64,000 nt of DNA from Gammaproteobacteria bacterium (GTDB lineage Bacteria > Pseudomonadota > Gammaproteobacteria > DSM-16500), in assembly GCA_021156085.1 (NCBI GenBank), contig JAJNBC010000001.1, positions 248,001 through 312,000 on the forward strand, given 5' to 3'. Below, in pieces: positions 29,956-38,228 of this stretch (its first letter is position 1; each line of letters starts with the position of its first letter). The position numbers and the translations under genes were made by a program. The notes beneath the pieces were generated by a model. That model saw nothing but the letters and a program-made list of their open reading frames with translations, was not told where the DNA came from and made no database searches.

Positions 29956-32112
29956 ACTGCTCGCAGCCGTTTCTAGTAGAGAAAAGTCTAGGGGTTGTTT
30001 AGGCTGAGGCCTTGCTAGCGAGCTAGGAAGGGGCTGGGGGGCTGTCGCGGGGATGAGGAGCTCTCCTTCATCAATATCCATCGCACCTTGCGATATATCC
30101 GAGCCTGCCGTAGATGGACTAGATGTTCTTGAGTGCATAGAAATATCTGAAGCTGTTCTTATTGAACTTAAAGAGAATAAGGAGGATAAAGAGGATATAG
30201 AAAATTCTTGGGCTAAAGGAGAGGGAGAGGGAAGCCGGATGGTGGTAGATAAAATATAGCTTGAAGAACTTGACTCTCTTGACCTCTGGACTCGACAGGG
30301 GACTTGAGAGGGCAAATCGCCCAGACTTTGAATTCGTCTATGGCTTCCTCCACTTGGCTTTCTTACTATGGTTTTTAGGTTTGTATCAAAGAGCGCTGTA
30401 CTTGTACTGTCTATCTCTTTTGTTTTCTCATCTTTTTCTTCTTTTATCTCTTTAACATTGTCTGGCAAGGATCTATGAGAAACGGGGGACACCCCATATT
30501 GTTTGGATAATTTCGTATACAGAGCGTCAAAATCGGAATAACAGAGAGAGGCCTCTCTCTGGGGAACAGGCAAAGTCCAATTTACAAGATGTCTTATCCA
30601 TTCACTGTCATCTAAGCCCGATGCTTTTTGCAATAAGGCTCTCTCTTTCTTTGAAAGATTTTTCAAGTTATAAATTAAGTTGTTTTCTGAATGGGTGAGC
30701 ATAAGTTTTGATAAGACGCTAGCTAATTTTTTTCGTTCTTTGCGGAACAAAGTAGGTTTAGATAGTTTTAGGTATTGTTCTACTTTTTTTAAGATTAACA
30801 CACTGCTTTTAACGGCGATAAATGTAAATAAAAACACGATAGGTGCACCCACGATAAAGCTTCCCATAAGGGGAATAAATGCAGCAAATTTAAAATAAAC
30901 TAAGGCGGTTGAGAGGACTAATTCTAAAAAATTTGATTTTATGAATTTCTGTCCTGATTTTATTTTTCCCGGTTGTCGCCAAAGTCTACCTATTAAACCC
31001 CCATATATAAAACCAAATAATAAAGCAATACTTGAACCTAGTGTTTTAAAAATTTCTTCCACAATGGCAGCTAAGGCTTTAGTTTTATCATACGAAAGTA
31101 AAAGTGTAGCACCAGCGACGGGAAGATGAAGAGCGACATAACCACTTAATAGCGGAAGAAAATAAAAAATAGCCATGCCAATGCAAATACCGACAGCGAT
31201 AATAAACATTCGGCGGATTTTTTTCGAAGTATCATCAATATTAACTTGCATTTTCTTTTTTAAAGCTTGAATCGTTGGTTTTACATAATCAGTATCATTT
31301 ACATTTATTGTTTTTTCTAGATTATTGAGTACTTCCAATGATTCTTGATAAGCCTTACGTTGTTCTGCGGGGTATTTATAATCATGGTAAATATCATAAG
31401 TAAAACCTACTATTTGAATTAAAGAAGGAATAACTAATACCATCACTGCCGGAGCGCCTAGCCAACCTAATGCCAAACCAAAAAGAAGACTCAGGCCGTT
31501 TACAAGAAACCATACGATAGCATTCGACATGAGGCTTTGAAAGTCATTATTATTTCTTATTTTTTTATATCTCTCCCAACTAAATCTTTCTCGCAATCGT
31601 TTAAACCATGATTTACGAATATACTCTGGATTAGCAAGATCTTTGTTTGTTTCAGGACGAAATGAATGATATACCAACTTTCCTATACCAGTCATCACTT
31701 CAAGACCATAAGAAAACTGGAAAATTGGAAAATTGGAAGATAGCATGCTTTTATCGTGGATGGGAGAAAAAGGCAGAAGTCCAGAAAAACGATTATTCCG
31801 AATATCTGCTAAGCGAAAAGTAGTCCACCAAGAAAGCCCCCATAGGGCATCGTCAGCTGAGCTACTTGGTAATTTTAAAGAAAAATATAAAGCCAAATAG
31901 GCAGCAGCTATTCCTTCATGGGGCTCCACGCACACGCCATCTCTATAAGCTAAAAAGAGTTGAAAAGCTAAGTTTTCTTTTGCTTGTTCAAGATTGGAGA
32001 AAGGGGTGGAATTTTCTGGAAATATAGACTTAAGATCTATGCTATCTAAAGTGGAAAAGACGATCTCCGCTTGTGTAACCTCTAGCTTCAACTCGCCGAA
32101 AGTAATTGCCAT
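29932..32112 (-). CDS. Orphan polytopic membrane protein with a Ser/Pro-rich tail
   Basis: 726 residues, not recognised. A soluble N-terminal region (about 1-185) precedes a block of membrane segments between residues about 190 and 440, organised as several hydrophobic hairpins with a cytosolic-looking charged loop ([19 protein letters not shown]) between them. A helical charged region (about 440-570) and a low-complexity Ser/Pro/Thr-rich tail (about 585-726) follow. No signal peptide. The gene overlaps the serS 3' end by 24 bases in convergent orientation and stands alone on its strand. Size, large disordered tail and lack of relatives among housekeeping genes suggest an accessory, possibly host-directed protein; that is inference. 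Confidence 0.65.
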   Translation of the reverse strand: MAITFGELKLEVTQAEIVFSTLDSIDLKSIFPENSTPFSNLEQAKENLAFQLFLAYRDGVCVEPHEGIAAAYLALYFSLKLPSSSADDALWGLSWWTTFRLADIRNNRFSGLLPFSPIHDKSMLSSNFPIFQFSYGLEVMTGIGKLVYHSFRPETNKDLANPEYIRKSWFKRLRERFSWERYKKIRNNNDFQSLMSNAIVWFLVNGLSLLFGLALGWLGAPAVMVLVIPSLIQIVGFTYDIYHDYKYPAEQRKAYQESLEVLNNLEKTINVNDTDYVKPTIQALKKKMQVNIDDTSKKIRRMFIIAVGICIGMAIFYFLPLLSGYVALHLPVAGATLLLSYDKTKALAAIVEEIFKTLGSSIALLFGFIYGGLIGRLWRQPGKIKSGQKFIKSNFLELVLSTALVYFKFAAFIPLMGSFIVGAPIVFLFTFIAVKSSVLILKKVEQYLKLSKPTLFRKERKKLASVLSKLMLTHSENNLIYNLKNLSKKERALLQKASGLDDSEWIRHLVNWTLPVPQREASLCYSDFDALYTKLSKQYGVSPVSHRSLPDNVKEIKEEKDEKTKEIDSTSTALFDTNLKTIVRKPSGGSHRRIQSLGDLPSQVPCRVQRSRESSSSSYILSTTIRLPSPSPLAQEFSISSLSSLFSLSSIRTASDISMHSRTSSPSTAGSDISQGAMDIDEGELLIPATAPQPLPSSLARPQPKQPLDFSLLETAASSSNTFISH

Positions 32113-32201
32113 AGAATCTCATTAATTAAATTCGATGCGCTTATTATACCTGAAGACATAGCCTATACAATGCCAATATACTTACATTACTCTTTTAGGG
32201 G

Positions 32202-32221
32202 TGACTAACCCTGACTAACCC
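32202..32221. repeat. Tandem 10-base repeat ahead of the histone-like gene
   Basis: TGACTAACCC occurs twice head-to-tail (32202-32211 and 32212-32221), directly preceded by TTAGGGG, which is partly complementary. It sits 19 bases before the predicted -35, a position suited to an activator or repressor site. Confidence 0.5.
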
Positions 32222-32239
32222 TAGGATAAAACAGAAGTA

Positions 32240-32266
32240 TCGACATTAAAAAAAATTTGTTATATT
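32240..32266 (+). promoter_or_regulatory. Predicted promoter of the histone-like gene
   Basis: TCGACA (32240-32245), a short 15-base spacer and TATATT (32261-32266) inside an A/T tract. The suboptimal spacer suggests it needs an activator or DNA bending. Confidence 0.4.
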
Positions 32267-32302
32267 CTTATCTCTCATTTAACTGTTAAAGGGAACGTAA
32301 CT

Positions 32303-32476
32303 ATGCCAGCTAAGAAAAGGAAGAAAACCAAAACCGTAGAAAAGAAGCCAGTCGCGAAGAAAAGAAAAGTTGCTAAAAAGGCCGCCCCAAAGAAAACGGT
32401 AAAGAAAACCACTAAAAAAGTCGCTAAAAAGAAGCCTGTAAAGCGTCGAAAAACAAAACCTGCTACTAAAAAGTAA
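32303..32476 (+). CDS. Histone H1-like Lys/Ala/Pro-rich DNA-binding protein
   Basis: 57 residues: 26 Lys and 4 Arg against a single Glu, in AKK/PKK/VKK repeats, like the C-terminal tail of eukaryotic H1 and the bacterial Hq1/HctB-type proteins. Coxiella Hq1 is longer (about 119 residues). Such proteins compact the nucleoid, for example in dormant forms of Coxiella and Chlamydia. ATG 32303 is preceded by AAGGGAACG. It stands alone with its own promoter and a strong downstream hairpin. The composition is decisive for basic DNA/RNA binding; the developmental role is inferred. Confidence 0.85.
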   Translation: MPAKKRKKTKTVEKKPVAKKRKVAKKAAPKKTVKKTTKKVAKKKPVKRRKTKPATKK

Positions 32477-32521
32477 CTTGAGTCTTATAGCCCTTCGGCT
32501 TCAAACTCCATCAACATCGTC

Positions 32522-32571
32522 ACTTTCCCTCTCCGCAGCTTAGCTGTAGAGCGGGAAAGTAAGTTATTTTT
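32522..32571 (+). terminator. Long hairpin followed by T-rich stretch after the histone-like gene
   Basis: Outer stem ACTTTCCC / GGGAAAGT (8 bases, perfect), then CTC/GAG and an apical CAGC-TTA-GCTG stem, followed by AAGTTATTTTT. It works as an intrinsic terminator for the histone-like gene and sits 26 bases before the next start, so it may also affect translation of that gene. A small AGCC-CTTC-GGCT hairpin precedes it at about 32489-32500. Confidence 0.65.
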
Positions 32572-32586
32572 ACGCAAGAATACAGC

Positions 32587-33024
32587 ATGTCAAATATAAA
32601 TGAAAAAAAACAACAAGTTAATGAGGTCATTCTGACTACATATAGCCAATCTATGCATGGCCATTCCGCTTATTCTTATCTCATTCGAGCCGATAAAGAA
32701 GAAAAAATAGAGTCGAAGCTTCTTGAAAATTGCGATAATCCGGGTAAGGCAGAACTTATGGCAATCTTAGCGGCATTACGTAGCTTATCTTCAGCTTCGT
32801 TAGTTTTACTTTTCCCTTATCATACTAGCTATTTATCACAAGAATTTTCCAATCTTGAGAATGGCATAAAACATATCAATAAGCCTAATTTAACAGATAT
32901 ATTTGATGAACTTGCTCCGTTATTAAAATATCATGATGTGCTAATTGAGTATTCTAAAGAAATAAGATCAGAAGCAGGATTACTCCAAGAGGCGACCTTT
33001 GCTATATTATCTGAATTTACTTGA
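32587..33024 (+). CDS. RNase-H-like protein lacking catalytic acids
   Basis: 145 residues, exactly the length of the RNase HI encoded at 9163. It can be aligned along its length: the start VILTTYSQSMHGHSAYSYLIR matches the first strands, NPGKAELMAILAALRSL matches [16 protein letters not shown], and LVLLFPYHTSYLSQEF matches [15 protein letters not shown]. Only the second acidic residue (Glu in AELMA) is kept; the first Asp is Thr/Tyr, the third (TDS) is replaced in FPYHTS, and the fourth region (RSEAGLLQEATFAIL) lacks the Asp. So it is probably a non-catalytic RNase-H fold protein. Its start has only a weak Shine-Dalgarno and it is followed by the recombinase after about 70 bases. Fold assignment is by eye and needs a profile search. 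Confidence 0.55.
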   Translation: MSNINEKKQQVNEVILTTYSQSMHGHSAYSYLIRADKEEKIESKLLENCDNPGKAELMAILAALRSLSSASLVLLFPYHTSYLSQEFSNLENGIKHINKPNLTDIFDELAPLLKYHDVLIEYSKEIRSEAGLLQEATFAILSEFT

Positions 33025-33095
33025 TTTATGACCTTCTGTTATCTAATAATAGCCGGTAAATCCTATTACCGGCCATTGTAGAAGAGACTTAATTT

Positions 33096-34349
33096 ATGGC
33101 CAATGATTATACTCCTATACCTTTATTTGATGCCCTGGAACACTTGGACTCTTCGCTAAATGCCCAACTAGCCCAGCTTCAATCTCGACTTCCAAAAGAT
33201 ATTGCTGCTGAAGAAGTGGCTTCTGATTATAAACAGACATGCCAATTTTTATATGCTTATCGGGGAAGTGCTGAAACCTTAAAGTCTTATCGCAGAGAAA
33301 TCGAACGGCTTTTACAATGGGCATGGTTTATGCGAAAAAAAACATTAAAAGAATTACGAAGAAATGATTTAGAAGTCTTCCTTGAGTTTTGCCAAGCTCC
33401 CCCCTCCCATTGGATTGGCATCAAAAATGTTGCTCGTTTTATTAATAAAGAGGGTGTGCGTGTTCCTCATCCTCACTGGCGGCCCTTTGTCGTTGCAATA
33501 AGCAAACAAGCACATCGGGATGGAGAAATGCCGAATGCTAAATCTTACATGCTATCGCAAAGTGCCTTACAAGCGATTTTTGCTATTTTAAGCAGTTTTT
33601 TTAATTACTTAGAACAAGAAGATTATACGGCTGGCAATCCTATAGCTCAGATACGGCAAAAAAGTAAGTTTTTACGGAAGTATCATAGCAAGAAAATCAT
33701 TCGCCGTTTATCAGAATTGCAATGGTCTTATGTTATTGAGACTGCCGAACAGATGGCAAAGGACAATCCTGGTTTGTACGAACGCACCCTTTTTATAATG
33801 AATGCTCTTTTTGCTATGTATTTGCGTATTTCAGAATTAGCAGCCAGCCCTCGCTGGCTTCCGCAAATGGGTCATTTTTATCAAGATACAGATCGTCACT
33901 GGTGGTTTAAAACGGTAGGCAAAGGTAACAAAGAACGGGATGTGAGTGTGAGTAATGCGATGTTAGAAGCATTAAAACGCTATCGTAGGAGTCTGGGGTT
34001 AACATCCCTTCCCTCTCCCGGGGAAACGACACCCCTTATCCCTAAAATAGGGAGGAAAGGCCCAGTCCAGGGGACTCGCCATATACGTAAAATTGTGCAA
34101 GATTGTTTTGATAAAACTATTGAGCGTTTAAAAGCAGATGGATTTAGAGAGGATGCTGATATGATTATGACAGCCACTGTTCACTGGTTACGTCATACGG
34201 GCATTTCTGAAGATGTTAAAACGCGCCCCCGAGAACATGTCAGAGATGATGCGGGGCACAGCTCCAGCGCCATTACGGATCAGTATATTGATATTGAATT
34301 GCGAGCACGGCACGCTTCAGCAAGGAAAAAACCCATTAAATTATTATAG
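33096..34349 (+). CDS. Tyrosine recombinase / integrase
   Basis: 417 residues. The N-terminal SAM-like core-binding domain (about 60-190) holds YRGSAETLKSYRREIERLLQWA. The C-terminal catalytic domain shows the full set: Arg in AMYLRISELAAS, Lys in VGKGNKERDVSVS, HxxR in HWLRHTG, His in DDAGHSS and Tyr in ITDQYIDIEL. It is longer than XerC/XerD (about 300) and resembles mobile-element or chromosomal orphan integrases. No adjacent tRNA, no excisionase and no clear att repeats were seen, so it may be a domesticated or leftover integrase. It follows the RNase-H-like gene and precedes a promoter. Confidence 0.88.
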   Translation: MANDYTPIPLFDALEHLDSSLNAQLAQLQSRLPKDIAAEEVASDYKQTCQFLYAYRGSAETLKSYRREIERLLQWAWFMRKKTLKELRRNDLEVFLEFCQAPPSHWIGIKNVARFINKEGVRVPHPHWRPFVVAISKQAHRDGEMPNAKSYMLSQSALQAIFAILSSFFNYLEQEDYTAGNPIAQIRQKSKFLRKYHSKKIIRRLSELQWSYVIETAEQMAKDNPGLYERTLFIMNALFAMYLRISELAASPRWLPQMGHFYQDTDRHWWFKTVGKGNKERDVSVSNAMLEALKRYRRSLGLTSLPSPGETTPLIPKIGRKGPVQGTRHIRKIVQDCFDKTIERLKADGFREDADMIMTATVHWLRHTGISEDVKTRPREHVRDDAGHSSSAITDQYIDIELRARHASARKKPIKLL

Positions 34350-34413
34350 TTTACTTGCGCCTCCCTCCAACAACCTACGTGCCCTCTCTTTGTACTTCTA
34401 ATAGCACATTTTG

Positions 34414-34422
34414 TGTTATAAT
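34414..34422 (+). promoter_or_regulatory. Extended -10 promoter of the coiled-coil gene
   Basis: TGTTATAAT: a perfect TATAAT with the TGn extension. No good -35 lies at 17 bases. A transcript would start near 34429, giving a 40-base leader with AGAGGAAA before the ATG at 34471. Confidence 0.55.
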
Positions 34423-34470
34423 CGCTGCCAACTGAGATAACGGCTACTTTAAAATTTAGAGGAAATTTAT

Positions 34471-36531
34471 ATGCTGCAGAGCGAACAAAACACACAAGAA
34501 TATAAGAGGAAAGCCCAAGAAGCAGCAGAAGCAGCAAAAATAGCAGCAGAGAATAAAGAAAAAGAATTAGCTGCTATGGAGGGGATAGCTCGCCAGAAGG
34601 AACAAAACATAAAAGAAGGGGAGAGGAAAGCCCAAGAAGCAAAAGCTACTATGGAATGGCTAGCTTGCGAGAGAGAACAAAACAAAAAAGCAGAGGCGAA
34701 GAAAGTCCAGGAAGCGGCAGAAAAAGCAGCAATAGCAGCAGAGAGTAAAGAAAAAGCATGGGCTGCATCCAAGGAAAAAGAAGCAGTGCTGATGCAACAA
34801 TTAAATTCTTGCGCTCCTACCGCTCCATTTCAGGAAAAGCTATCTTTAATAAATGAAATATTTCGTGCGTTAATTATGCACGAAAGCGCCTCTGTTAGAA
34901 AGAAAATTGATTTATTTTGCTTAGATATTAATAAAGATACATCCCAGCAAGCTAAGGAATTTGCGGAGAGATGGAGAAGAAAGTGCGCCGAATTAAAAAA
35001 GGCGCTACGGGAAAATAACTTACATTCTTACGCTAAGTTATTCCCTGCAATAGAACAATTTGCAGAAGATGCCATTAATGAAAAACTACAAGAGCTTTTA
35101 GAAAAAGAAAAAGAAGCAACAGCAACCAGAGAAATGCCCTTTCGAGAAAAAGAAGGGATATGGATGGAGGAATTACGTCAGGATGATCCGACCATTTCAT
35201 TGGAAAATAAACTAACTTTAATATTAAGAATATATGCGGAGTTATGTAAATGGGAAAAGCTTACTCATCTGGAATTTTCTTATAATTTTTCAACATGTAG
35301 AGTCAAATTTCAAAACACAAGTGTGTACGAGGAAGCGCATACATATTATGAAAAATGGAAAGAATATGATAAAGAATTGTTTAAATTACTACGCACAAGC
35401 CAGCGGTATCTTTATCCCAAGTTACTCCCTAAACTAGAAGAATTTAGGGAGGATATCGCTAAAGAAAAACTAAAAAATCTTCGATCAGGCAGAAGTTGGC
35501 AACCCGTAAAACATCCTCAATCTCAAGCAAGAATGCTAAGAGAAGAAGCCAAAGAAAGGTTCCCACAAGAGGTATCTTTAGTAATTCACAATCTATGCAA
35601 AAAACCACCAGACGTCTCTATATTGCCTACTTCTATATTGCTCTCATTTACTTCCCACGCCGATGCAGATTTCGTATTAAATTTCTTAAAAACTATTTTA
35701 GACTGTACATACTACAATATATCCTTAATAAAAGGGAGTGATTCGAAGTTTTACCTCTCTTCCATTACTCTCGACCAATGGAAATCAATTCAAAATTACT
35801 ATGAGCAGCGAGTAGAATACTGGAGAGAAATAGAGGCGTATCGATTAGCAGTTGATATTGAAGAAGCTGTATCAGAAATAACTTCTTTGTATTCTAAAAA
35901 TTGTAGTGTGCAGCAGCAAATGAATAATGATCTTTACGAATTTTCATTTGAAGATGAGAACGATGCAGCACTTGTACATTTAAAATTCGTCTTAGATACA
36001 CCTCCAGAGATTGCTTGTGACTCACCGGTAGAAAAGCTCTCTCAAAATAAATACGGTTTTTCTATGACAACGGCTCAATGCGAATGGCTTGTTAAAAAAA
36101 TCCTATATGATTTTGATCTACAATACGAAAATTTAAAGATTTTATTAGAAGATAAAAATAATGGTTTATCCTTTTCTACCAGAAAATACTTACAAGAAAA
36201 ATTTGCACCTATTTTAGCTAAAAAGGAAAAAAAGGCCCCTATTTCTATGCTAGAAATAAATGAGTTTAAACGAGCAACACAAAACTTACCCCTACCCCTC
36301 TTTGTAAAAATAGCCATCGCTGGGTTTATTGGTGCGGCTCTTACTGCTGCTTCAATTATGGCAGCTGCAGCTGTTTCAGCCCTTGCTATTATTGCCCCCC
36401 CCTTCCTTGGAGCTGCAGGTTCATTCCTCTTTTTCTATATAGGAAAACATAGCCAAACCCAGGATAAAGAAAAAATTGATAAAGCACTGGCTATCTTCCC
36501 GCTTAAGCCTGCTGCTGCCAGTCCGAAATAA
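34471..36531 (+). CDS. Modular coiled-coil orphan with two duplicated domains and a C-terminal membrane hairpin
   Basis: 686 residues, no family recognised. Residues 1-115 are a charged Ala/Lys/Glu coiled coil with an imperfect repeat (KEQN..., RKAQEA..., NKEKELAA). Then module A occurs twice (about 120-215 and 230-340), sharing KLxLIxxI, a Trp-containing helix, ELxKxLR, YxKLxPxxExFxED and EKLxxL. Module B occurs twice (about 355-440 and 465-560), an alpha/beta unit with a FxFxxxxDAxxVxxFLKxxLD pattern. A Gly/Ala-rich hairpin (about 610-655) ends the membrane part, with a short cytosolic tail. AGAGGAAA precedes the ATG. A domain-repeat, membrane-anchored coiled-coil protein fits an effector-like or scaffold role, but no function can be assigned. 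Confidence 0.7.
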   Translation: MLQSEQNTQEYKRKAQEAAEAAKIAAENKEKELAAMEGIARQKEQNIKEGERKAQEAKATMEWLACEREQNKKAEAKKVQEAAEKAAIAAESKEKAWAASKEKEAVLMQQLNSCAPTAPFQEKLSLINEIFRALIMHESASVRKKIDLFCLDINKDTSQQAKEFAERWRRKCAELKKALRENNLHSYAKLFPAIEQFAEDAINEKLQELLEKEKEATATREMPFREKEGIWMEELRQDDPTISLENKLTLILRIYAELCKWEKLTHLEFSYNFSTCRVKFQNTSVYEEAHTYYEKWKEYDKELFKLLRTSQRYLYPKLLPKLEEFREDIAKEKLKNLRSGRSWQPVKHPQSQARMLREEAKERFPQEVSLVIHNLCKKPPDVSILPTSILLSFTSHADADFVLNFLKTILDCTYYNISLIKGSDSKFYLSSITLDQWKSIQNYYEQRVEYWREIEAYRLAVDIEEAVSEITSLYSKNCSVQQQMNNDLYEFSFEDENDAALVHLKFVLDTPPEIACDSPVEKLSQNKYGFSMTTAQCEWLVKKILYDFDLQYENLKILLEDKNNGLSFSTRKYLQEKFAPILAKKEKKAPISMLEINEFKRATQNLPLPLFVKIAIAGFIGAALTAASIMAAAAVSALAIIAPPFLGAAGSFLFFYIGKHSQTQDKEKIDKALAIFPLKPAAASPK

Positions 36532-36590
36532 TAGAATTCCAGAAGCAGATCATGCTAGAGTGAGGCGAGGGAGCTTATTGAGAATAATAT

Positions 36591-37472
36591 ATGTCAATTT
36601 TGAAAAGATTAGAAGGGAGTGAGTGGGCGTGTTCGTTTTCAGAGAAAATACGCGCAGAAGCTGTCTTGGCGCTTGAAAAGGGTAATATTATTTATTTTCC
36701 AGCATTATCTTTTCCACTTTTGCCTGATGAATATGCATTTTTATCACCCTCTTTAGCTCACGCTAAAGCTAAAAATATTAGTTTTAATAGGGCCACCAAT
36801 ATCCTTCGTTGCGCTCCCTGCTCTTTGGAAACGCATCAGCATCTCAAAGCCATGCTACAGCGTTTTTCTATGCAAGCTGAGCAATTAATACGGCAAATTT
36901 TTGTTTCGTATAGAGATGCTTTAGAACTAGGACGTACGAGTTTCAGACCAGTAGAAATTGCGGGAAGAGCTTCTTCCTATCGTAAAGATGACTCGCGATT
37001 GCATGTGGATGCTTTTCCTGCCACTCCTAATCAAGGGCGGCGCATTTTACGCGTTTTTAGCAATATTAACCCTTTTGGCGCAGCGCGTCATTGGCGTATT
37101 GGCGAACCTTTTGCAGAGGTCGCTGCCCGTTTTTTATCTCGGATCAGACATCACCCCTGGCCAGGTAGTGCGGCTCTCCTTTATTTATTAAATATTACTA
37201 AATCTAAGCGCACCCCCTACGATCATCTTATGTTACAACTGCACAATAAAATGAAAGCGGACACCCTCTATCAAGCTACAGTGCCTCAGCAAGATATTCA
37301 TTTTGCAGCGGGTTCAAGCTGGATTGTGCAAACAGACCATGTCTCGCATGCGGCGATGGCAGGGCAACATGTCTTGGAACAAACTTTTTATTTACCCGTG
37401 AAAGCAATGGAGAATCCTGCGCTTTCTCCCTTAAAGATATTAGAGAAATTAACTGGACGAATTTTAATATAA
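36591..37472 (+). CDS. kdoO: Kdo hydroxylase (Fe(II)/2-oxoglutarate oxygenase)
   Basis: Converts the outer Kdo of lipid A-Kdo to Ko, altering the LPS inner core. 293 residues, a normal family length. The metal-binding HxD is in RLHVDAFPATP and the distal His in the VSHAAMAGQHVLEQTF region. RVFSNINPFGAARHWRIGEPF and PYDHLMLQLHNKMK are family blocks as I recall them. It is followed after 12 bases by a NodB-type deacetylase, so both may act on the cell surface. No signal peptide, consistent with a cytosolic or inner-leaflet enzyme. Confidence 0.82.
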   Translation: MSILKRLEGSEWACSFSEKIRAEAVLALEKGNIIYFPALSFPLLPDEYAFLSPSLAHAKAKNISFNRATNILRCAPCSLETHQHLKAMLQRFSMQAEQLIRQIFVSYRDALELGRTSFRPVEIAGRASSYRKDDSRLHVDAFPATPNQGRRILRVFSNINPFGAARHWRIGEPFAEVAARFLSRIRHHPWPGSAALLYLLNITKSKRTPYDHLMLQLHNKMKADTLYQATVPQQDIHFAAGSSWIVQTDHVSHAAMAGQHVLEQTFYLPVKAMENPALSPLKILEKLTGRILI

Positions 37473-37484
37473 AAGGAAGGCAAT

Positions 37485-38153
37485 ATGAAAAGCGGACTTT
37501 TTTGCCCTATTTTTTTAGGCATTATGAGTTATTTATTATCTTTTACTATCTTTGCTTCCACCCCTCTTCCGGTGCGCACTACACCATTAAAAGGCACGGT
37601 TGCGCTCACGTTTGATGATGGCCCCTCCCCTCTTTATACGCCGCAAATTTTGGCAATTTTAAAAAAATATAATATTAAGGCCACTTTTTTTATGGTGGGT
37701 GTTAATGCAAAAAAATATCCAGAGATAGTAAAACAAGTATTAGCAGAGGGCCAAGCCATTAATAGTCATTCCTTAACTCATCCTATGTTAACTAAATTAA
37801 ATGATAAAGAACTTTATAAAGAAATTGCTACTCCACAAGTCATTATTTATAAAATAATTGGCCAAAAGCCTCTTTGCTTACGCTATCCATTTGGCATGTC
37901 CAATGAGCATGTGAGAGAAGTTATCCGTTCACAAGGAATGGTGCCTGTGCCTATGGGATTTAATTCATTTGATTATAATCGCCCAGGGGTGCAAAAAATT
38001 GTATCTTGGGTACTTAAAAATATATATTCAGGCCAAATTATTTTAATGCATGATGGATATGATAAACGTCAACAGACAGTGGAAGCTTTACCGGCGATTA
38101 TCCAAGGAATTCAGAAGAAAGGGCTCGGATTTAGCCAGATTTGTGTGGGTTAG
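37485..38153 (+). CDS. Secreted polysaccharide deacetylase (NodB domain)
   Basis: 222 residues. A signal peptide (about residues 1-25) precedes a NodB homology domain: motif 1 ALTFDDGPSPLYT (catalytic and metal Asp), motif 2 NSHSLTHP (metal histidines), motif 3 LRYPFG and a late LMHDG histidine. Removes N-acetyl groups from a GlcNAc-type glycan in the periplasm; peptidoglycan or a surface polysaccharide are candidate substrates. AAGGAAGG precedes the ATG. Located 12 bases after kdoO. Confidence 0.88.
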   Translation: MKSGLFCPIFLGIMSYLLSFTIFASTPLPVRTTPLKGTVALTFDDGPSPLYTPQILAILKKYNIKATFFMVGVNAKKYPEIVKQVLAEGQAINSHSLTHPMLTKLNDKELYKEIATPQVIIYKIIGQKPLCLRYPFGMSNEHVREVIRSQGMVPVPMGFNSFDYNRPGVQKIVSWVLKNIYSGQIILMHDGYDKRQQTVEALPAIIQGIQKKGLGFSQICVG

Positions 38154-38228
38154 GTGACAGACTAGTGATTTTATTTTATGCATATGATAGGCTTTTGAAA
38201 TTAAAATATATCTAAAGAAAGCGAATAG

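Noticed and set aside
30053-30455. Short plus-strand frames opposite the 726-residue orphan tail
   Set aside because: Low-complexity Ser/Pro codons give open complementary frames; no start signals.
33096-34349. Integrative element bounded by the integrase
   Set aside because: I found no paired direct repeats, tRNA target, phage or conjugation genes around it.
34467-34772. Minus-strand Ala/Ser-rich frame opposite the coiled-coil gene
   Set aside because: It is the mirror of the Lys/Ala/Glu coiled-coil codons; no independent start signal.
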